From Deltaproteobacteria bacterium (GTDB lineage: Bacteria > Myxococcota_A > Polyangia > JAAYKL01), in contig JAQTNF010000005.1 in assembly GCA_028713995.1 (NCBI GenBank), forward strand, positions 1 through 64,000: 64,000 nucleotides of DNA. The letters run 5' to 3'. The notes under the pieces are model-generated. The model was not told the origin of the DNA. It did not search any database and was given only the letters and a program-made list of their open reading frames with translations. Numbering within the stretch: the stretch's first letter is position 1; every line of letters begins with the position of its first letter. Below are positions 17,471 through 25,026 of this stretch, piece after piece. A program made the position numbers and the translations under genes.

Positions 17471-17505
17471 CAGTGCCGCTAAAAAGGGAGAACCGGAAAT
17501 CTGGA

Positions 17506-17562
17506 TAAAAAAACGGCGAACTCGGTGGATGTGGGGGGGGGCATCCGGGGCGAGTCCGCCGT
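17506..17562 (-). terminator. Intrinsic terminator of the beta-barrel gene
   Basis: On the minus strand a long hairpin (arms 17513-17524 and 17551-17562 with one mismatch; inner arms GGATG/CATCC around a C-rich loop) is followed by a T7 tract (17507-17513). It lies about 300 nt beyond the stop codon at 17859 and isolates that gene from the next one. Confidence 0.65.
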
Positions 17563-17858
17563 CAAAGGGCGTTGTGAAAGCAAATATCGTGCCGCAAAAC
17601 GATCCCTGCCATGTTATCTTGATCTGACGGGCTCGAAGTGATTGCGAATTCCATCCATACAGCAGGGACCGTTCAAAAATCGCACCGATCGCGTCAGGAT
17701 GCGGAATCCATGGAAAACGAGCCTCGTCCTCTCGCTGTTCCCGTGTTTCGCGCGCGCAAGTTGGCGTTGCAATGTTTCCGTTGAATTGGAACGTTTATTT
17801 CACATATGAAGAAAATAATTGCTTTTTTGAAATGAGAGTAGGCTCAAACTGGGAGGAA
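17563..17858. other. Long AT-richer 3' untranslated stretch
   Basis: About 300 nt between the beta-barrel stop codon and its terminator. No open frame with gene-like codon use is seen on either strand. The part from 17770 to 17858 is markedly AT-rich against a GC-rich background. Confidence 0.5.
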
Positions 17859-18722
17859 TCAGAAAATGTATTCGGCGCGTGTCCCGAGCTGGAAGCCGAG
17901 CCCGAAACCGCCGTCCACGTAGACCGCGACGTTCCTGTGCGGCTTGAACCTCGCTCCGACCAGGAAGTTGACCCACGGGACGATGCCTGTCGGCAGATCG
18001 TCCACTGTCCCGTAGTCTTCACCTTTGTTGCACCAGTCGTCCACGCCGATATCGGCGGTCTTACACTTGTCGAAGCCGCCCGACTTCTTGGTGGCCTCGG
18101 TCTCCACGATGTCGCCCCACGGGATGCCGAGCCCGAGGCCCGCGCCGTAGGTGATGGCGACCCAGTCCGTGAACGACGTGCTCCAGATAAAGTCCACGGT
18201 GAGAAAGAAGGCCTGCAGATCGTTGGTGATCACGGACCAGCTGTTGCCGTCCTTGCCGGACTCCTTGTAGGAGATGGGGTCGCTCCAGCCCAGGCTTGCC
18301 CACCAGGCCGCGGCCGTGATGTCGAAGCCGCCCTTGCGATACGTGAACTCCGCGCCCACCGCCACGTTGCTGATGAGGGGCAGCGCGGACTTGTTCCTCG
18401 ACTGCGTGTCCACGCCGAACATGGTGATGAACCAGTTCGGGATCATGATCCAGCGCAACCTCGGGCCCACCCCGAAGTACGGCGTGTCCGGGTTCTCGGC
18501 GCGGCCCGCGTCCTGCTCCACGACCGGCGCCGCGATCTCGGGCTTCGCCTCCTTGCCCGCGAGAAAGTCGTCGTCACCGGTCCCGGCGTCTCCACCTTGC
18601 GCCGGTTGCGCGATCGCCGGCTGCGGCCCCTCGCCCGAGCCGGCGGGATCCATCTGGGCCCGGGTGGTTGCGGGCATGGCGAGCGCCGCGACAGCGAGGA
18701 GCATGCACAAGGTTGCTCTCAT
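17859..18722 (-). CDS. Predicted outer-membrane beta-barrel protein
   Basis: The 287-residue product has a clear signal peptide (MRATLCMLLAVAALAMPATTRAQ), an acidic Gly/Pro-rich spacer, and then alternating hydrophobic/aromatic strands (YFGVGPRLRWIMIPNWFITMFG, NVAVGAEFTYRKGGFDITAA, NVAVYVDGGFGLGFQLGT) ending in Phe, as expected for an outer-membrane barrel. Two Cys near residues 240 and 250 (DKCKTADIGVDDWC) may form a loop disulfide. Start 18722 has a good Shine-Dalgarno (ggagg). It is a single gene with its own promoter and terminator. The solute or partner is unknown. Confidence 0.82.
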   Translation of the reverse strand: MRATLCMLLAVAALAMPATTRAQMDPAGSGEGPQPAIAQPAQGGDAGTGDDDFLAGKEAKPEIAAPVVEQDAGRAENPDTPYFGVGPRLRWIMIPNWFITMFGVDTQSRNKSALPLISNVAVGAEFTYRKGGFDITAAAWWASLGWSDPISYKESGKDGNSWSVITNDLQAFFLTVDFIWSTSFTDWVAITYGAGLGLGIPWGDIVETEATKKSGGFDKCKTADIGVDDWCNKGEDYGTVDDLPTGIVPWVNFLVGARFKPHRNVAVYVDGGFGLGFQLGTRAEYIF

Positions 18723-18763
18723 GGGCGTATCCTCCGCGTCCTGTGGGTTTCGGATCGCAGGAC

Positions 18764-18792
18764 AGTATAGGCCCACAATCCCCCGCGCTCAA
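18764..18792 (-). promoter_or_regulatory. Promoter of the beta-barrel gene
   Basis: Minus strand: TTGAGC (18787-18792), 17-nt spacer, TATACT (18764-18769), about 41 nt before the ATG. Confidence 0.65.
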
Positions 18793-18813
18793 CTCGGTTC
18801 AGGGACAAAGAAG

Positions 18814-19140
18814 CTACTGGGCGATCGTGGACTTGCCGGGCTGATCCTCGTCGACCTTGCGCAGGAGATCAGAAGAGTCCTTCTTGATGTCGCGCAGCGC
18901 GCCTTCCATGCGCGCCATGGCGCGGCGCAGGTCATCCACGTCTTCCTGGGTGGCCAAGTTGAAGAGGGCCACGACCCGTTCTTTCTGCGCCTCGAGCACA
19001 CCGGAGAGCTTTGCGGGCGCGCCGATGGCCAGCTCCATGAGCTTGCCGGCCTTCTCGCTCTCGAGGATCTTGGCCACAGCCGGGGACGACAGAAGCGCCA
19101 TCCCCTTGCTGATCACCTTGTCTTTAATGGATTCCAGCAT
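18814..19140 (-). CDS. Small helical, phasin-like protein of unknown function
   Basis: The 108-residue product starts at ATG 19140 behind a strong Shine-Dalgarno (gaggaggagacg). It is all-helical with no signal peptide. An amphipathic N-terminal part (KDKVISKGMALLSSPAVAKIL) is followed by a helix with heptads (EDVDDLRRAMARMEGALRDIKK). The pattern resembles phasins and other polyester- or membrane-surface proteins, but identity is not certain. It lies 94 nt downstream of the riboswitch-controlled lipoprotein gene and could be read through from it. Confidence 0.7.
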   Translation of the reverse strand: MLESIKDKVISKGMALLSSPAVAKILESEKAGKLMELAIGAPAKLSGVLEAQKERVVALFNLATQEDVDDLRRAMARMEGALRDIKKDSSDLLRKVDEDQPGKSTIAQ

Positions 19141-19234
19141 CGTCTCCTCCTCGCCTCGCCGTGGGTCCGGCGCGGGCCTGCAATAGATAGGGTCCGGACT
19201 CCCGGTTGTCAACAGGTGGCTCGGCCCCCAAGCT

Positions 19235-20491
19235 TCAGATTGCTTGGCCAACGAAACACTGGGAATTGGCCGGCGCGGGCAGCTCGATCTCGGTGATTGG
19301 GGAACGACTTGCCGTGTCGAACACCCGCAGCGTCTCCGCGTCTGCGGTCCGGTCCGCCAGGAAGACCTTGTCCCCGCCCGGGGTCGCGGCCAGGTGCCAC
19401 AGGGAGTCGGCTGCAGCCTCGTGCACCACCGTCACGGACGGCGGATCCGCAGCCAGGTCGATATCCACAAGAGCATCCGAGGCGCCGTCGCCCGTGTCCG
19501 GACGGTTCACGACCGCCCACAGCCGATCGTCCGCGACGAAGGTCCATGAGAAGATGTTCCCGCTGGCCTCGGTCTCGGTCACGAGCGGGCCGAGATCCTG
19601 TCCGCTCGCGAGGTCCACGGCGTCAATCGCGCCGTCGTCGTAGCCTCCGGCCCAGCTCGAATCCCCGCTGGCATTGAAAAGCAGACGCGCGCCGCGAACC
19701 ACGAGCGCGTTGTCGAAGATGTGCGTGCCCTCCACCTCGATGCCTTGCACGCCGTTCAAGCCGTCGTCCATATCGACGAGACTCCCGTTCACCGGATCGT
19801 AGACCGCAATCGTGGCGAACGGTGTGGCCTTGTACTCCTTCTCGTGGCCGAGACCGACGAAGAGCCGGTCCCCGGCGATTGCGACCGGCCCGGGATCCGG
19901 GTTGCCGTCGTCGTCCTTGCCCGCGGCGAAGGCGGTCAGATCGATGGTCTCGGCAAGGCCGTAGGGCTCGGTGGTGGTGTCGACCCGGTCGAGCATGCCG
20001 GAGCCGAAAGCGGTCACATAGACGTGGGTGCCGTACATGACCGCGCCGTGCAGGTTGGCGTAGAGCCCGAGCGCGAGCTCGCCTTGCACCGCGAGGTCCG
20101 GCCCGGCGAGGTGCACGAGGCGATTCTCGGTCGCGTCGGGCGGTGTCGGGAAGTAGCGGTCGAGCACGAACGCGTTCTCCCCCTGGCAGCGCACGACCGC
20201 GTCCGTGCCGGTCGCCACGCCGAGGTCTGTCACCTCGTACGTTTCCGGATCCACGGCGTAGACGCCACCGCCGGTCCCGCTCCAGTCCGCAGCGGCCACG
20301 ACCAAGGTGATCCGGTCGTCGCCCGTGTCCGTGTCCCCGCCGTCCCCGCCGCCGTCCGCGCCCACGTCTGTTTCGGTGTCCGTGCCGGCCGCGTCCGCCT
20401 CGGAGTTGGCGTCATCGCCACTTCCGCAGCCGAGCGGGCCGCCGACCGCGCATGCGGCTGCAAGCAGCGCTCCCCAGTGTCTCTGTGTCAT
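19235..20491 (-). CDS. Riboswitch-controlled beta-propeller surface lipoprotein (BtuG-like candidate)
   Basis: The 418-residue product starts at ATG 20491 after a gagga Shine-Dalgarno; the longer open frame upstream only reads through the riboswitch. Lipobox GPLGC gives Cys22. An Asp/Gly/Thr-rich tether (residues 23-60) precedes repeated propeller-type blades (GGGVYAVDPETYEVTDLG, FATIAVYDPVNGSLVDMDDG, DKVFLADRTADAETLRVFD). A cobalamin riboswitch lies in its leader. In Bacteroidetes, riboswitch-controlled surface propeller lipoproteins (BtuG) capture vitamin B12 and pass it to BtuB. A B12-capture role is therefore a reasoned inference; no btuB or btuCDF is present in the window. Confidence 0.82.
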   Translation of the reverse strand: MTQRHWGALLAAACAVGGPLGCGSGDDANSEADAAGTDTETDVGADGGGDGGDTDTGDDRITLVVAAADWSGTGGGVYAVDPETYEVTDLGVATGTDAVVRCQGENAFVLDRYFPTPPDATENRLVHLAGPDLAVQGELALGLYANLHGAVMYGTHVYVTAFGSGMLDRVDTTTEPYGLAETIDLTAFAAGKDDDGNPDPGPVAIAGDRLFVGLGHEKEYKATPFATIAVYDPVNGSLVDMDDGLNGVQGIEVEGTHIFDNALVVRGARLLFNASGDSSWAGGYDDGAIDAVDLASGQDLGPLVTETEASGNIFSWTFVADDRLWAVVNRPDTGDGASDALVDIDLAADPPSVTVVHEAAADSLWHLAATPGGDKVFLADRTADAETLRVFDTASRSPITEIELPAPANSQCFVGQAI

Positions 20492-20634
20492 GTCGTTCCT
20501 CGGTGGTTCCCTGTGGGGGTTGTCCGCCTCCCCTCCCGGGAGGGCGGGCGCCCGTTCCTCGAGACCCACGAGGCCAAGGTCCGTGCGCGCGCGCGCCAGG
20601 GAACCGTGATTCCTTGCACCCCGAAGGTCTGAGG

Positions 20635-20833
20635 TGCCGCCGAGCAGGTCTCCTGGCTTCCGGATCGACCTACTCGCAGGACCTTCCCAGGCGGCGAACC
20701 TCCTTGCAAAGGAGATCCCTCGCGCCCAGTGGGCCACCCTGCTTTCGTTCCCGGTTACAGTGGCGGGGGCCGCGCCGGTGTTGCACCGGCTTCCCTGGAC
20801 GGGCTTTTTTCGCCCATCCGTGCCACGGCGGCA
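20635..20833 (-). ncRNA. Cobalamin (B12) riboswitch aptamer
   Basis: On the minus strand the P1 arms TGCCGCCG (20826-20833) and CGGCGGCA (20635-20642) pair perfectly. In between lie GGGAAGCCGGTGCAACACCGG, the near-invariant core CCCCCGCCACTGTAACCGGG, and the 3' signature GAAGCCAGGAGACCTGC. This matches the cobalamin family element by element. The downstream leader (20492-20634) holds a perfect palindrome at 20531-20544 that could take part in expression control. By family, cobalamin binding would lower expression of the lipoprotein gene. Confidence 0.96.
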
Positions 20834-20863
20834 AAGCACGACTTGGAAAAGATCGACTCCGAC

Positions 20864-20892
20864 CGTCTAGCAGAGCGCATCCGCAGGGTCAA
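20864..20892 (-). promoter_or_regulatory. Promoter of the riboswitch transcript
   Basis: Minus strand: TTGACC (20887-20892), 17-nt spacer, TAGACG (20864-20869), about 30 nt before the aptamer P1. The -10 box is weak. Confidence 0.45.
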
Positions 20893-20906
20893 TGTCGAAC
20901 GCCGAC

Positions 20907-21626
20907 TTAGAGCGGCGGGCGAACGTCCACGATGCCGTCCTCGTCTGACTCCGAGACCAGCACGTCCGTCTGGTCCGCGAGCGCCGCCTCGAGCTCCGCG
21001 TGGATGTGATCGAAGCACACGTTGTTGCGGTACAGGTAATGGATGGCCGCGGATGTGGTGAACGCCACGCCGATGTAGTCGGTCTCGTCGGTCATGCTCA
21101 CGACCTGACCGTCGAATGTGCTCAGCATGTTGAGGATGAGGCGCGTGTCGGAATCGATGCGCAGGTACACTGGCTGGTTATAGTCGATCGAAAACTGGAG
21201 CATGTCGTGCCAGACTTGGCCGGCGGGCGTGCTCGCGTCGAAGGTCACTGGCTCCGCGCTCGCGAAGGTCACGGTCTCGATGTTCTGCACCGGCGCCGAA
21301 ATGGCTGTCACGATGTCGAGCACCATGGCGTCGGGCGCGTCGACGAGACAGTCCTCCGACCCGGTGCTCGTGTCCGTGTCCCCGTCGGAATCCGTGTCCA
21401 TGTCCGTATCAGCATCCGTGTCCGCATCAGCATCCGTGTCCGCGTCCGCGCCGCTGTCCGAGCTCGCGTCGGTACCAGTATCGGTCCCACTAGCGGTCTC
21501 GCTGTCGGTCTCCTGGTCCGTCCCTGTGCCAGTGTCGTCCTTGTTGCCTGAGCTGCTCTCGCCGCATGCCGTGAGCAGGAACCCGCACAGCAGCGCCACG
21601 CCAACTTTCGACATCGTCGTGTCCAT
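20907..21626 (-). CDS. Asp/Thr-rich tethered lipoprotein, unknown function
   Basis: The 239-residue product has a signal peptide with lipobox LLTAC (Cys21). A long low-complexity acidic tether follows (residues 31-90, GTDTGTD and DADTDADADT units), then a compact C-terminal domain of about 145 residues (VQNIETVTFASAEPVTFDA, YLRIDSDTRLILNML). Two Cys (CLVDAPDA, NVCFDHIH) may pair. Start 21626 has Shine-Dalgarno gggaggtga; ATG 21614 is an alternative. It follows the esterase gene by 20 nt, so the two are probably one operon. The function is not recognised. Confidence 0.78.
   Translation of the reverse strand: MDTTMSKVGVALLCGFLLTACGESSSGNKDDTGTGTDQETDSETASGTDTGTDASSDSGADADTDADADTDADTDMDTDSDGDTDTSTGSEDCLVDAPDAMVLDIVTAISAPVQNIETVTFASAEPVTFDASTPAGQVWHDMLQFSIDYNQPVYLRIDSDTRLILNMLSTFDGQVVSMTDETDYIGVAFTTSAAIHYLYRNNVCFDHIHAELEAALADQTDVLVSESDEDGIVDVRPPL
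21357..21536 (-). repeat. Asp/Thr/Ser-coding tandem microrepeats
   Basis: Units of GAC-ACN, GAC-TCN and GAC-GCN codons encode the acidic tether of the lipoprotein gene. In-frame imperfect hexamer and dodecamer repeats are prone to length change. Confidence 0.7.
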
Positions 21627-21646
21627 GCATTCACCTCCCGTTTCTC

Positions 21647-24436
21647 TTACTTCGCAATCTTCCACTGGTGATCAAAGAACCCCGCGGCCAGTACCGGCCG
21701 CCCGTCGAGGGCGAGGCCTCCCTTTCGTCCCCACGATGACGCATCGAACACCACGTAGTCCGGCAGGAGCCCAGGTAGGTGCTCGGCGTAATACAGGGCG
21801 CGCGCGCTCGCGCCGGTGTACACGAGCACGTAGCGCGAGGGCTCGAGCGGATTCGGATGGATGAACGCGGCTGCAACGGTCTCGCCGCTGTACATCGTGT
21901 CGCCCGCGATCACGGCACCGAGCTTCGCGTGGACGGGGAGCGCATCGTTCATGGACGCGAGGAGCCGGTTGCCGCGGGGCGTGCCGATGATCACGAGCGA
22001 GCTCGCCTTCATATCCTCGGCCGTGATTTCGGTGTCGGCCTTGACGGGCCAGTGAACGAACGTCCCGTTGCCGGGGTTGGACATGGAAAGCGCGATGCGC
22101 TTCGTGATGGCGCACTCGGTCTTGTCCGCGGTGCCGTATACGAAGACGAGCGGCTCGTAGAAGGCGTCCTCGATGGGACCGGACAAGCCTGGCCGCTTGC
22201 AAGCCTGCGCGCAGGGGATTGCCGGGCCGGCCAGCCACGCCTGCTTGTCCTTGTGGAGCGCGAAAGGCCCCGGCCCGTCGAGCGCGATCGGCGCCTGCCC
22301 GTCCACGGCGATCGAGAGCGCCATCGTGCCCTTGGCGAGCGCCTCGTCCCGCGCCACGGTGAGCGCGGCCACGTTCTCGGTGGTCGCTTTCAAGGCGCCG
22401 GATCTCTCCCACACGGCGTCGATCTTGGCCCATGCGCCGTACTCGGCCACGTCGTCGATGGAGAGCCAGCGCGAAGTCCTGTAGCGCAGGTTGGCGGTCA
22501 GAAACGTCACGTGGCGCGGGTGCATGTCGCGCCGGTACTTGCGGAAATGCTCGAAGATGCGCCCTCCCTTGTAGGCCTCGTCCCACACGTTGTGGCCCAG
22601 GTCCGGCGTCTCGAAAGTCACGTCGTAGCCGAGCTGCTTGTAGCGATCGACGAGCACGCTCGACGTACGCGGCTGGTCCTTTGTCCCGTGCACGAGGTAG
22701 AGCGGCAGGTGGCGCCCGTTCTCGGCCCACGAGGTGTTGGAGCGCGCGCTGGCCATGAGCTTCTCCCACGGCAGGAGCGTGACGCCCGCGAGGGAGCTGC
22801 TCGCGAGCACGCTGTGGTACCCGCACAGGGGTACCGCCGTGGCGAACATGTCCGGGTAGTGCAGCGGGATGGAAGCCGCGCCGATGCCGCCCATGGACGC
22901 GCCTGTCATGTAAACGCGGTCGGGGTCGATGCGGTAGCGCTCCATGACGCGCGCCACGGCTTCGAGCACGTCCACCTCTCCGAACGTGCGGTACCATGAG
23001 TTGCCGAACGCCTCGGGCGCGAGCACGAAGAACGGCTGGTCGTTCATGGGCTTGGGCGCCCGCTCGCGCGAGATCTTGGTTTCGCCCGGCACGTCGGCCA
23101 CGCCGAACACGGACTGAATCATGGAGATGGGCAGCCCGTTCATACCGTGCAAGGCCACGATCAATCCGAAGCGCCGCTCCTTCTGCTCGCGCCAGGCGCG
23201 GGGCACGTAGAGCGCGTAGTAGCGGTAGGAGCCGTCGATGGCGGAGCGGTAGCCGCGGCGCTGGATCTCCCCGCGCCTTCCGGCGAATGGATCACGCCCT
23301 GCGGCGAGCTCCTTGGCCATCTTCGCTGCGAGCCCGATCTCGCTGCCGAGGTAACGGGTGTCCTCGTCTCCCGCGCGCACCAGAGAGGTGAGGGTGTCCA
23401 CGCGCGCCGCGACGCTCTCCACGCTCGTGCGCGGCACATCCGCGAGCCGCGCAGCCGAACCCATGTCCGCGCTCGCTGTGGCCAGAGCCTTCACGTCGCC
23501 CATGCGCATGGCCACACGCGCGCTCCACCTGGCGCCGCCCGCTTCGATCTCGACGACCTTGGGGATCGTCCCGTCGTTCCACCCGAGAACCGTGAGCCGC
23601 GCGGTGGCCGACCCGGCTGCGGTGAGATCGATGGTCGCGCTCCTTGTCTTGTCGGGCCCGCCGTCGGCCGAGACGGTCGCTGCGATGCTGCCCAGCACGG
23701 GCGCGCCGCCCGGGAAGTCGAGGATCACCGCCGCGGACGCCGCTGCCTTGTCGAGATCGACGCTGCGTTCGAGGCGCAAGGATCCCGTCCGTCCGACGAG
23801 CGTTGCGGGCGATTCGCCCAAGCCCGGCAGCACCACGGTCAGATCGGCCGGCCGGCCGAACGCCTCATCCATGAGGCGCAGGAAGACGCGGAAGGGTCCG
23901 GGTGACGGGTGCTTTGTGGCGATGACGAGCAGGTTGTCGCCGGCCACGAGGTCGAGCGCGAAGAGATCTGTGTCTTTGACCGCGCGCCTGTCCGTATCCG
24001 TGCGAAACGCTTCCTTTCCGGACAGCCATGCGCGCAGCGGGCCGTCGCTCCCGGTCGCGGCCCACAACCGTCTCGCGCGCGGCGTCCGCAGGAGCGCCGC
24101 CAGATAGGCCGTGCCGGTCTTCTTCCTATCGAGGCTCGCACCCTCTTCACTGGACGCGTTCCACGTCCACCGATCGCTGAGCGTCCTTGCTCCGCTTCTC
24201 GGGAGGGCCTCGGGCGCCCACAACACCGCCGGCATGGTGGCGTCGCTCGGCTCGTTTGCGAGCGGACCGAGCACGAGCCACGTCGACACGAACCCGTCGG
24301 GTCCGGGCGTGAACACTGTCTCTGTTGCAGGATTCTGCGCGCTCCCGTCATCGATCGCGGCGGCTCCGGGGCCCGCGAAGACGGCCGCGACGGCCACGGC
24401 CAGGGCTGCGGCTCGCGTCGAGCGCGGTCGGCGCAT
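21647..24436 (-). CDS. Large secreted esterase (PHB-depolymerase-like alpha/beta hydrolase)
   Basis: The 929-residue product has a signal peptide (about residues 1-27, ending AAA). The first ~400 residues include beta-rich modules that may bind substrate. The catalytic domain follows: LIVALHGMNGL (oxyanion region), DRVYMTGASMGGIG with Ser near residue 513, LVHGTKDQPRTS with the acid Asp, and DLGHNVWDEA with the His. This order matches PHB-depolymerase/feruloyl-esterase-like enzymes and phospholipase/carboxylesterase-like secreted proteins. A further ~250 residues include a second Rossmann-like part (LVIIGTPRGNRLLASM). It likely acts outside the cytoplasm on an ester polymer, substrate unknown. 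The gene lies 8 nt downstream of the zinc-ribbon gene. Confidence 0.82.
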   Translation of the reverse strand: MRRPRSTRAAALAVAVAAVFAGPGAAAIDDGSAQNPATETVFTPGPDGFVSTWLVLGPLANEPSDATMPAVLWAPEALPRSGARTLSDRWTWNASSEEGASLDRKKTGTAYLAALLRTPRARRLWAATGSDGPLRAWLSGKEAFRTDTDRRAVKDTDLFALDLVAGDNLLVIATKHPSPGPFRVFLRLMDEAFGRPADLTVVLPGLGESPATLVGRTGSLRLERSVDLDKAAASAAVILDFPGGAPVLGSIAATVSADGGPDKTRSATIDLTAAGSATARLTVLGWNDGTIPKVVEIEAGGARWSARVAMRMGDVKALATASADMGSAARLADVPRTSVESVAARVDTLTSLVRAGDEDTRYLGSEIGLAAKMAKELAAGRDPFAGRRGEIQRRGYRSAIDGSYRYYALYVPRAWREQKERRFGLIVALHGMNGLPISMIQSVFGVADVPGETKISRERAPKPMNDQPFFVLAPEAFGNSWYRTFGEVDVLEAVARVMERYRIDPDRVYMTGASMGGIGAASIPLHYPDMFATAVPLCGYHSVLASSSLAGVTLLPWEKLMASARSNTSWAENGRHLPLYLVHGTKDQPRTSSVLVDRYKQLGYDVTFETPDLGHNVWDEAYKGGRIFEHFRKYRRDMHPRHVTFLTANLRYRTSRWLSIDDVAEYGAWAKIDAVWERSGALKATTENVAALTVARDEALAKGTMALSIAVDGQAPIALDGPGPFALHKDKQAWLAGPAIPCAQACKRPGLSGPIEDAFYEPLVFVYGTADKTECAITKRIALSMSNPGNGTFVHWPVKADTEITAEDMKASSLVIIGTPRGNRLLASMNDALPVHAKLGAVIAGDTMYSGETVAAAFIHPNPLEPSRYVLVYTGASARALYYAEHLPGLLPDYVVFDASSWGRKGGLALDGRPVLAAGFFDHQWKIAK

Positions 24437-24444
24437 GGGCGTCC

Positions 24445-24882
24445 TCAGCGCCGGTTGCAGGCCATCACCCGTTCACCGGCCTCGAACAGGATGTGGGCCT
24501 TGCTCGGATCGTTGACCGCGGTCACAACGCCGAGGCCGAAACTCGGGTGCGTGACCAGGTCGCCGACGCCGAGGGTGAGAGAGACCGCGTACTTCATGGC
24601 CTGGGTGAGATCCCGATCCTCGAGCAGGCGGCGCAGGGTGTCGGCGGCGCCCTTGCCGGATTCCACGTGCCGCTTTCTGGCCGCGGCGCGCCTGCGCTCC
24701 GCAGTCTCCTTGAGCTTTGCCTTGGTCTTCGCGCGCGGGACCCGGAAAGGTCCCTCGCCTTTGCATCTCTCGCAGCGAACGAGCCTGATCTGGAGGCCTT
24801 CCATCTCGATGATGGTATGGCCGCCGTCAGCCTTGCACTTCATGCAGTAGCCTTCGATGGTGGTTCCTGGAACGTACGGCAC
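24445..24882 (-). CDS. Zinc-ribbon protein with KOW/SH3-like C-terminal module
   Basis: The 145-residue product starts at GTG 24882 with Shine-Dalgarno aaggag. The N-terminus holds CMKC and, about 25 residues on, CERC (GYCMKCKA, VRCERCKG), a zinc ribbon. A basic helical linker follows (KTKAKLKETAERRRAAARKR), then LGVGDLVTHPSFGLGVVTAV, a small barrel like the N-terminus of CarD/TRCF and related RNA-polymerase or nucleic-acid binding modules. This suggests a nucleic-acid-associated cytoplasmic protein. It heads a three-gene run with the esterase and the acidic lipoprotein, which is an odd pairing and may be only positional. A TATACT box sits at 24910-24915. Confidence 0.8.
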   Translation of the reverse strand: MPYVPGTTIEGYCMKCKADGGHTIIEMEGLQIRLVRCERCKGEGPFRVPRAKTKAKLKETAERRRAAARKRHVESGKGAADTLRRLLEDRDLTQAMKYAVSLTLGVGDLVTHPSFGLGVVTAVNDPSKAHILFEAGERVMACNRR

Positions 24883-24963
24883 GGTGTGCTCCTTCGCCCC
24901 TCGCGGGCGAGTATATCCCCATCCACGGTCCGAAACCACAAGTGCCGTGCTCGCCCCGCGCAC

Positions 24964-25000
24964 AAAAAAAAACCGCCGGCCCCGAGAAGGGACCGGCGGT
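24964..25000 (-). terminator. Intrinsic terminator of the Cys-rich protein gene
   Basis: Minus strand: 8-bp stem ACCGCCGG/CCGGCGGT (24972-24979 with 24993-25000) extended by G/C pairs, followed by a T9 tract (24964-24972). It lies 27 nt past the stop at 25027. Confidence 0.88.
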
Positions 25001-25026
25001 TCACGATCAGAACCGGGGGCCGGACG

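Noticed and set aside
20492-20839. N-terminal extension of the propeller lipoprotein through the leader
   Set aside because: The stretch is the cobalamin riboswitch and expression platform; the signal peptide and Shine-Dalgarno mark the start at 20491.
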